Below are positions 58,387 to 64,000 of a DNA stretch of 64,000 nt, piece by piece. Under the pieces are notes generated by a model, which saw nothing but the letters and a program-made list of their open reading frames with translations, had not been told where the DNA came from and ran no database searches. The DNA is from Acidiphilium sp. PA (GTDB lineage Bacteria; Pseudomonadota; Alphaproteobacteria; Acetobacterales; Acetobacteraceae), in contig NZ_JAIMBY010000005.1 in the NCBI RefSeq assembly GCF_026191915.1, positions 1 through 64,000 of the forward strand. Reading direction: 5' to 3'. Within the stretch, counting starts at the first letter, position 1, and the number at the start of each line of letters is the position of its first letter. A program made the translations under genes and the position numbers.

Positions 58387-59310
58387 TCACCCGATGCCGG
58401 CGGCGGCGATCAGAACAACACCAAGCCCGACCATGACGAGTCCCGTGATCTCGCCCCGTTTGGTGCGCTCTTTCAGATAGAAATGACCCACCGCCAAGGT
58501 GAACAGGATTTCGATCTGCCCGAACCCGCGCACCAGTGCCACGTTGGTGAGGGCAAAGCCAATGAACCAGCACCCGGAACCGCAGGCCGAGAGCACGCCG
58601 ATCGGCGCGGCCCGGCGCCAGACGAGCAGGGTCCTGCGCAATTCGGCGGGGCTGCGGATCGCCATGAAGCCGCCCTGCGCCAGGGTCTGCAGCGTATTGG
58701 CCACGGCAAGGGCCAGCAGCGCTTTGAGCAGCACGGGCGTGGCCGGGGCCAGCACCAGCGTCGCATTGCGCAGCGCGATGGCCGTGATCGCAAAGGCAAA
58801 GCCGGACCCGAGGCCGCAGAGCGCCGCGGGTTGGACCGAGGCGCGCAGCAGGGCGCGCGGCGCCATCGACTGACCGGCGAACGAGAGCGCGAGAACCCCG
58901 GCCACCGCAAGCATGATACCAATGACCGCGATTGCCGGGATATGCGCCCCAAACAGCACCACCGACACGATCACGAGTTGAGCGGCCTCGGTCTTGGCGT
59001 AGGCGGTACCGACCACGAAATTGCGATGCGCAAATGCCATGATGAGCAGATTGGTGCCGAAAATCTGCGCGATCCCGCCGGCCAGGCACAGCACGGCAAA
59101 GTCCGAACCGAACGATGGCACGCCGGTTCCGAGCACAACGAGGGTCACGCCGAGCAGGGCATAATCGACCGGCAGCGCATAGAGATAACGCACGAAGCCG
59201 GCACCGCCCGGGCTGAGCGTGCCACGCAACCGGGCCTGCAAGGCGGTCCGCCAGACCTGAAACAGCGCGGCCGCGATCGTCACCGGTATCCAGGCGGGAA
59301 CGAGGCTCAT
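58387..59310 (-). CDS. EamA/DMT-family transporter
   Basis: A 307-residue membrane protein with about ten TM helices in two EamA-like halves. The second half has the usual F-G-Q-I-E-I-L-F-T and a final E-R-T-K-R-G-E-I-T-G loop. Substrates in this superfamily are small metabolites or sugars and cannot be predicted. The ATG at 59308-59310 overlaps the creatininase stop (ATGA), so the pair forms one operon on the strand opposite to gmd-rmd and manC. Confidence 0.8.
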   Translation of the reverse strand: MSLVPAWIPVTIAAALFQVWRTALQARLRGTLSPGGAGFVRYLYALPVDYALLGVTLVVLGTGVPSFGSDFAVLCLAGGIAQIFGTNLLIMAFAHRNFVVGTAYAKTEAAQLVIVSVVLFGAHIPAIAVIGIMLAVAGVLALSFAGQSMAPRALLRASVQPAALCGLGSGFAFAITAIALRNATLVLAPATPVLLKALLALAVANTLQTLAQGGFMAIRSPAELRRTLLVWRRAAPIGVLSACGSGCWFIGFALTNVALVRGFGQIEILFTLAVGHFYLKERTKRGEITGLVMVGLGVVLIAAAGIG

Positions 59311-60107
59311 GGCTGCGCGGCGGCGTGCGCGCAAAACCGCGCCACCCGGGCAACAAGGTCTTCGACCACAGCCGCACCGAGCGGGGCGGTCGCCCGCGTG
59401 GCGTCGGCCGTGGCGGAATTGGGCGCGATCTCATGGTATTCGAGCGGTGCGTCGATCTCGATATCCTCGAAACCGATGGCGCCGAACCCGGCAATCGGGC
59501 AACCGAACGCCTGCCCCGCCGCGGCGGGTGCCACAGCGTGCTCCGGCCTTGCATGATCAGGGCGCAACGCAAGGGTGATCGAGGCCAGCGGTTCACCGCC
59601 GTGGCCGAACCTATCGCCGGCCGGACCGATGCGCCGCTCCATCAGGCGGCGGGCGATTTTCCAGAGATAGACCGAAGGGATGACCGGTCCACCGCCGCGC
59701 CGGATCGCGAGGGTGACTTCGTGGATCAGCGGCACGTTGCCGCCATGGCCGTTGAGAATGACGATGCGGCCAAGCCCGTTGCGGCGGAGATCCCCCAGCA
59801 GATCGGCCAGAACGGCGCGAAACGTCCCGGGCGCGAGCGCGAGCCCACCGGGACTCGCGCCGAAATGATCGGCCGCGCCGAACGGCAGGGTGGGAGCGAC
59901 CAAGGTAAGCGTCCCGGCATCGGTCGCACGGCGCGCGATCTGGCCGGCGATGATGGCAGCGAGCCGGAAATCCCCCATCGGCGCATGGGCACCCTGATCT
60001 TCCTGGCTGCCGAGCGGCAGCAGCACGAGCGGGCGCTGGTCGAGCAGCGCGCGCAGGGCGGCGCTGGTCAAGGTGTCGAGATGCAGCGTTTGTTGTGATC
60101 CGGTCAT
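59307..60107 (-). CDS. Creatininase-family amidohydrolase
   Basis: A 266-residue metal-dependent amidohydrolase-type protein. The N-terminal metal motif reads L-P-L-G-S-Q-E-D-Q-G-A-H-A-P-M-G-D (Glu, His, Asp), and L-N-G-H-G-G-N and G-H-G-G-E-P-L-A-S follow. Relatives include creatininase, MftE and FAPy deformylases, so the substrate is open. GGGAG lies before ATG 60105-60107. It is paired with an EamA transporter, suggesting uptake and hydrolysis of a small amide. Its presence inside the polysaccharide block may be incidental. Confidence 0.85.
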   Translation of the reverse strand: MTGSQQTLHLDTLTSAALRALLDQRPLVLLPLGSQEDQGAHAPMGDFRLAAIIAGQIARRATDAGTLTLVAPTLPFGAADHFGASPGGLALAPGTFRAVLADLLGDLRRNGLGRIVILNGHGGNVPLIHEVTLAIRRGGGPVIPSVYLWKIARRLMERRIGPAGDRFGHGGEPLASITLALRPDHARPEHAVAPAAAGQAFGCPIAGFGAIGFEDIEIDAPLEYHEIAPNSATADATRATAPLGAAVVEDLVARVARFCAHAAAQP

Positions 60108-60181
60108 GAAATCTCCCGCCCCATGCTGGACGCAAAGCACGTCCGCTGGCAATGAAGCGCTCGTGATGGATGGGGATTTGC

Positions 60182-61624
60182 ATGGCTGATGGGACTGTGA
60201 TGCACAGCGAAACGATCGTACCGGTGATCTTGTCGGGGGGCACGGGCACACGGTTATGGCCGGTATCGCGCAAGGCCTACCCCAAGCAGTTCTGGCCGCT
60301 GGTGGGGTTGCAGACCATGTTGCAGGAAACCGCCGGCCGCGCGGCCGGACCCGGGTTCGCACCACCGGTGGTGGTCGCGAACGATGAGCATCGCTTCATC
60401 GTCGCCGAACAGCTCCGGGAATCAGGCGCCACGGGCGCACGAATTCTACTTGAACCGGTGGGTCGCAACAGCGCGCCGGCGATCACCGCCGCCGCGCTGC
60501 TGATCGCCGAGGCCGATCCCGATCAGGTGCTGTGGATCATGGCGGCTGACGCCGCGATTGCCGATCTGCCGGCGCTGCAGGCCGCGCTGGCCATCGCGGC
60601 GAAAGCCGCGCGCGACGGGTTCATCCTCACCTTCGGCATGCACCCAAGCGCGCCTGAGACCGGCTATGGCTATATCGAGCAAGGCACGGCGCTCGCCGGG
60701 CATCAAGGCGCATTCCGGATCGCGCGGTTCGTCGAGAAGCCTGACGCCGCGACGGCTGCGAACCTGCTCGCGGATGGTCGGCATTTCTGGAATTCGGGCA
60801 TGTTCGTGGCCACCGCCCGCACGCTGCTGTCCGAGATCGAACGTCACGCGCCGGCGGTGGCGCGCGCCGTGCGCGTGGCGTTCGACGCGCGCAAGCCCGA
60901 TCTCGATTTCATCAGACTGGATGCGGCGGGTTTCAGCGCCGCACCCGATATCAGCATCGACTACGCGATCGCCGAGAAGACCGATCTCGCGGCGGTGGTG
61001 CCCGCCGCGCTCGGCTGGTCCGATGTTGGATCATGGGCCGCGATCTGGGACGTCGCCGACAAGGATGCGCGCGGCAACGCAACGATGGGCGATGCCGTGA
61101 TCGAGGATTCCGACGGTTGCTACGTTCGCAGCGAAGGCGCGGTCACGGCGGTGCTGGGGTTGCAGGACGTGGTGGTGGTGACGACCAATGACGCGGTGCT
61201 GGTCACGCACCGCAGCCAGACGCAGAACGTCAAGCGCGTGGTCGAGCGGTTGAAACGCGACAAGCGGCCCGAAGCCGAGGCCCACACCAGGGTCTATCGA
61301 CCCTGGGGTTTCTACGAGACGCTGATTTTGGGCGAACGGTTTCAGGTCAAGCGCATCGTGGTGCTGCCGGGAGCGAAACTGTCACTGCAGAAGCATTTTC
61401 ATCGGGCAGAGCACTGGGTCGTGGTGGCCGGCTCGGCGCTGGTGACGCGTGATGCCGAAGTGCATCTGATCCGCGAAAACGAAAGCCTGTATCTGCCGCT
61501 GGGCTGTGTTCACCGCATGGAAAATCCAGGCAAGATCCCGCTGACGCTGATCGAGGTGCAATCGGGTTCCTATCTCGGCGAAGACGATATCGTCCGATTC
61601 GAGGACACCTACGGACGAAATTGA
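60182..61624 (+). CDS. manC: Mannose-1-phosphate guanylyltransferase/mannose-6-P isomerase
   Basis: A ~480-residue bifunctional type II enzyme. The N-terminal nucleotidyltransferase has V-I-L-S-G-G-T-G-T-R-L-W-P-V-S-R with the Lys of P-K-Q-F, F-V-E-K-P and W-N-S-G-M-F. The C-terminal cupin isomerase has R-P-W-G-F-Y-E and L-S-L-Q-K-H-F-H-R-A-E-H-W (metal His residues). It makes GDP-mannose, the substrate of Gmd. ATGs at 60170, 60182 and 60200 are possible; a GGGG at 60172-60175 favours 60182. Confidence 0.95.
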   Translation: MADGTVMHSETIVPVILSGGTGTRLWPVSRKAYPKQFWPLVGLQTMLQETAGRAAGPGFAPPVVVANDEHRFIVAEQLRESGATGARILLEPVGRNSAPAITAAALLIAEADPDQVLWIMAADAAIADLPALQAALAIAAKAARDGFILTFGMHPSAPETGYGYIEQGTALAGHQGAFRIARFVEKPDAATAANLLADGRHFWNSGMFVATARTLLSEIERHAPAVARAVRVAFDARKPDLDFIRLDAAGFSAAPDISIDYAIAEKTDLAAVVPAALGWSDVGSWAAIWDVADKDARGNATMGDAVIEDSDGCYVRSEGAVTAVLGLQDVVVVTTNDAVLVTHRSQTQNVKRVVERLKRDKRPEAEAHTRVYRPWGFYETLILGERFQVKRIVVLPGAKLSLQKHFHRAEHWVVVAGSALVTRDAEVHLIRENESLYLPLGCVHRMENPGKIPLTLIEVQSGSYLGEDDIVRFEDTYGRN

Positions 61625-61807
61625 ACAGCGGAACCGGGCCTCGCACCTCGAGATTCAGTTTTCAGCGGTTATTTAATGATTTGTTGACGTAGCAAGGGCA
61701 TGGTGCGTTCCAGCGCGTTTGGTCCGCAACAAGGTTGGAACTGTGCCAAGGTCGATCATTGCCCCCGTTCGAGGTCTTCATACCGGCATCGGCGCGATCA
61801 TACGCCG

Positions 61808-63205
61808 ATGAACGCCGCCGCCATCATGTTCTGTCTGGATGCCGGGCTTATCATGCTCGTGTGGCCATTCGCGGCCTGGTTCGCGGTGCCAGGAATACTG
61901 CCGCGCGCCGGTCTGGAAATCGGACTGATCCTGGCGCTGTATCCGGCGGCCAATCTGGTTTCGCTCTACGCGCTGGGCCTCTACCGGCGCGACGTGATCC
62001 TGACGGTCCGGCGCTCGATCCGGCGGTTGCCACTGGTCGTCGGCATCGGCACGCTGGCGGCATCCGCCCTGGTTCTGATGCTGCCGGCGCTGCTGGGCCT
62101 TGACCGCCAGAACTGGCCCCGCCCGCTGCCCGATCCGCTATTCGTCGCTGCATCGATCTGCTTTACCGGCTGCGGCGTGGCGACGCGGCTTGCGTTTCTG
62201 CGACTGCGCAAATCCGGGCTGCTGAAGCGCCGGTTGCTGGTGATCGGGGCGGGCAAGCGCGCGTGTGATCTGATGTGGATGCTGCATAGCGAAGGTCGCA
62301 ACCTTCATTACGAGGTCACCTTCGTGCACGATGCCGGGTTCGGCGTCATCGATCCGCGGCTGGACCACGACCCCAAGGTCCGGGTGATCCAGGCGCCCTC
62401 GGGATTTCTGGATGCGGCCCGGCGGATCCGGGCGGATCAGATCGTGATTGCGCCGGACGAGCGGCGAGGCATGGCGCTCGACCGGCTGATCGACTGCAAA
62501 ATGGCCGGCTACCCGATCTATCAGTATATGAGCTTTCTGGAGACCGAGATCCGCCGGATCGACATCAAGCGGCTCGATCTGTCCTGGCTGCTGTATTCGG
62601 ACGGCTTCACCTACACCATGTTCGACCGCGTGCTGAAACGCGCGCTCGATGTTTCCGTCAGCCTCATCCTGCTTATCTGCGCCGCGCCGTTCCTGCTGCT
62701 CGGCATCCTGGCGGTCTGGCTGCAGGATCGCGGGTCACCCTTCTATTCCCAGACAAGGGTGACCAAAGGGATGCGACATTTCAAGATTCTCAAACTGCGA
62801 ACCATGCTGCTGAACGCCGAATCGGCGGGCGCGGTCTGGGCGGACGCCAAAGACCCAAGGATCACCCGGGTCGGCAATTTCCTGCGCCGCACCAGGATCG
62901 ACGAGATTCCCCAATTATTCAACATTCTCCGGGGCGACATGTCATTCGTCGGGCCGCGGCCGGAACGCCCTGAATTCACCGCCAAATTGGCCGCCCAACT
63001 GCCGCTCTACAACGAACGGCACATCGTCAAGGCCGGGCTGACCGGTTGGGCGCAGATCAATTACCCCTATGGAGCCTCGCTCGACGACGCCCGCTCCAAG
63101 CTGAGCTACGATCTCTATTATGTGAAAAATGCCTCGATCGCGTTCGATCTGTTGATTATCCTCCAGACCCTGCGCGTCGTCCTCTGGCCGTCCGGGGTCC
63201 GCTAG
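61808..63205 (+). CDS. Polyprenyl-phosphate sugar phosphotransferase (EpsB/WcaJ-like)
   Basis: A ~465-residue membrane protein. The N-terminus has four TM segments, followed by a Rossmann-like CoA-binding-type domain (V-I-G-A-G-K-R-A-C-D). A further TM helix precedes the C-terminal bacterial sugar transferase domain: K-R-A-L-D-V, then F-K-I-L-K-L-R-T-M, R-V-G-N-F-L-R-R-T-R-I-D-E-I-P-Q-L-F-N-I, S-F-V-G-P-R-P-E-R-P-E and G-L-T-G-W-A-Q-I. It would transfer a hexose-1-phosphate to undecaprenyl phosphate, starting polysaccharide synthesis. The Y-M-S-F-L-E-T-E and W-L-L-Y-S-D-G-F motifs match the EpsB_2/XrtA-type subgroup. The start is the first ATG reading into a TM helix. Confidence 0.88.
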   Translation: MNAAAIMFCLDAGLIMLVWPFAAWFAVPGILPRAGLEIGLILALYPAANLVSLYALGLYRRDVILTVRRSIRRLPLVVGIGTLAASALVLMLPALLGLDRQNWPRPLPDPLFVAASICFTGCGVATRLAFLRLRKSGLLKRRLLVIGAGKRACDLMWMLHSEGRNLHYEVTFVHDAGFGVIDPRLDHDPKVRVIQAPSGFLDAARRIRADQIVIAPDERRGMALDRLIDCKMAGYPIYQYMSFLETEIRRIDIKRLDLSWLLYSDGFTYTMFDRVLKRALDVSVSLILLICAAPFLLLGILAVWLQDRGSPFYSQTRVTKGMRHFKILKLRTMLLNAESAGAVWADAKDPRITRVGNFLRRTRIDEIPQLFNILRGDMSFVGPRPERPEFTAKLAAQLPLYNERHIVKAGLTGWAQINYPYGASLDDARSKLSYDLYYVKNASIAFDLLIILQTLRVVLWPSGVR

Positions 63206-63220
63206 CGCCGCATCAGTACC

Positions 63221-63235
63221 GTTCGTATTTTGTTC
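63221..63235. promoter_or_regulatory. LexA box 1, GTTC-N7-GTTC
   Basis: GTTCGTATTTTGTTC matches the alphaproteobacterial LexA consensus GTTC-N7-GTTC exactly. It directly abuts the -35-like TTGACT (63236-63241), with a weak -10-like GATATC 17 bases further on, so LexA binding would block RNA polymerase. No minus-strand gene starts here; the controlled gene is the radical SAM gene. Confidence 0.75.
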
Positions 63236-63268
63236 TTGACTTGCGGTGCCGTTCCGATGATATCGTTT

Positions 63269-63283
63269 GAACATATCATGAAC
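63269..63283. promoter_or_regulatory. LexA box 2, GAAC-N7-GAAC
   Basis: GAACATATCATGAAC is the reverse complement of the GTTC-N7-GTTC consensus. It covers the start codon ATG (63278-63280) and the expected transcription start. Two exact boxes 48 bases apart in one short gap are very unlikely by chance. Confidence 0.75.
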
Positions 63284-64000
63284 ATACGCACCACCATTCC
63301 CCGGCATACCGCATTCGAAAAGCGCGGCACCACGCTTGACCCTGCCAACCGGTTCGAGTCCAGCCGCCGTGATCCATTCGATGACGGGTGGGAAACCCTC
63401 GCCGAAGCGGAACCCGCCGCCCAGACGGTCCTGATCCGTGACGCCACCCGGTCGATCATCAGCCGTAGCGATAGCCCGGATCTCGGTTTCGACCGTGGGC
63501 TCAATCCCTACCGAGGCTGCGAACACGGCTGTATCTATTGCTACGCCAGGCCGACCCACGCCTATCTCGGCTTCTCGCCGGGCCTCGATTTTGAAACCAA
63601 ACTGATTTTCAAGCCGGATGCCGCATCACTCCTGGAACGGGAATTGTCGCGAAAATCCTATATCCCCTCCCCCATCGTGCTCGGCTCCAACACCGACCCG
63701 TATCAACCGGTCGAACGCCAGTTGAAACTGACCCGCGCGGTGCTCGAAGTCCTGGACCGTTTCAATCACCCGGTCAGCGTGATCACCAAATCCGCCGGCG
63801 TGCTGCGCGATGGCGATATTCTGCAACGCATGGCATCGCGCAATCTCGCGCGGGTGCATCTTTCGATCACCACGCTCGATCCGCAACTCGCCCGCGCCAT
63901 GGAACCCCGCGCAGCCAGCCCGGCCCGGCGGCTGGTCGCCGTAGCCGGGTTGGCGAGAGCCGGCATTCCCGTCGGCGTCCTCGCCGCCCCCATGATCCCC
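63278..64000 (+). CDS. PA0069/SplB-like radical SAM protein (5' part)
   Basis: The frame is open to the window edge (241 codons seen). The radical SAM cluster motif C-x3-C-x2-C is C-E-H-G-C-I-Y-C at residues 81-88, in the context N-P-Y-R-G-C. Later strands read L-G-S-N-T-D-P-Y-Q-P and I-T-K-S, as in the spore-photoproduct-lyase-like family (PA0069, Rv2578c). The substrate of this group is not established; DNA repair is suspected from its SOS regulation in other bacteria. An in-frame ATG at 63257 is an alternative start; neither has a clear ribosome-binding site. Two LexA boxes flank the start. Confidence 0.88.
   Translation, partial: MNIRTTIPRHTAFEKRGTTLDPANRFESSRRDPFDDGWETLAEAEPAAQTVLIRDATRSIISRSDSPDLGFDRGLNPYRGCEHGCIYCYARPTHAYLGFSPGLDFETKLIFKPDAASLLERELSRKSYIPSPIVLGSNTDPYQPVERQLKLTRAVLEVLDRFNHPVSVITKSAGVLRDGDILQRMASRNLARVHLSITTLDPQLARAMEPRAASPARRLVAVAGLARAGIPVGVLAAPMIP

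Overview
The window is chromosomal DNA of an alphaproteobacterium, most probably an acid-tolerant member of the Acetobacteraceae (Rhodospirillales). The evidence is high GC content, two core gene orders (tig-clpP-clpX-lon-hup, and a full 14-gene nuo operon followed by birA-coaX-rnj, proS and lolCE-lolD), the mutS-glnD pair, a short ProS without an editing insertion, and two LexA boxes of the alphaproteobacterial GTTC-N7-GTTC type. The family name is inference; no rRNA is present.

Layout. 1-1500 is a small accessory patch of lower GC: a 47-nt inverted repeat, a TonB_C-like lipoprotein, and a Phd-type antitoxin whose VapC-like toxin is truncated. 1521-10860 holds a flavoprotein, an Uup-type ABC-F protein, a PsiE-like membrane protein, an esterase, the lipoprotein-release transporter, ProS and an O-acyltransferase. 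11109-29151, all on the minus strand, is rnj-coaX-birA and complex I. The nuo operon carries two extras: a pentapeptide-repeat gene between nuoF and nuoG, and a palindromic element between nuoH and nuoI. A second copy of that element lies at 4961-5102. 29349-36788 contains tRNA-Asp, tRNA-Val and tRNA-Leu around the proteostasis cluster (hup, lon, clpX, clpP, tig). 36966-42456 is glnD-mutS.

42518-49827 is a more variable block: a YfhO-like membrane protein overlapping tail to tail with a membrane PAS-GGDEF-EAL protein, which is itself divergent from a FeeM-type N-acyl amino acid synthase. A glutaryl-CoA dehydrogenase and an RhlE-like helicase follow. 51698-63205 is a surface-polysaccharide region: two GT61-like proteins, a GT4 glycosyltransferase, gmd and rmd (GDP-D-rhamnose), manC (GDP-mannose) and a polyprenyl-phosphate sugar transferase. 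A SIMPL-domain protein, a creatininase-family amidohydrolase and an EamA transporter are interleaved. ManC, Gmd and Rmd together would convert mannose-1-phosphate to GDP-D-rhamnose, and the polyprenyl glycosylphosphotransferase would start a lipid-linked polymer. The right edge holds the 5' part of a PA0069-like radical SAM gene with two LexA boxes, which points to SOS control.

Most of the window is ordinary core genome. The best leads are the LexA-controlled radical SAM gene, the paired palindromic element, the pentapeptide gene embedded in nuo, and the FeeM/c-di-GMP divergent pair.
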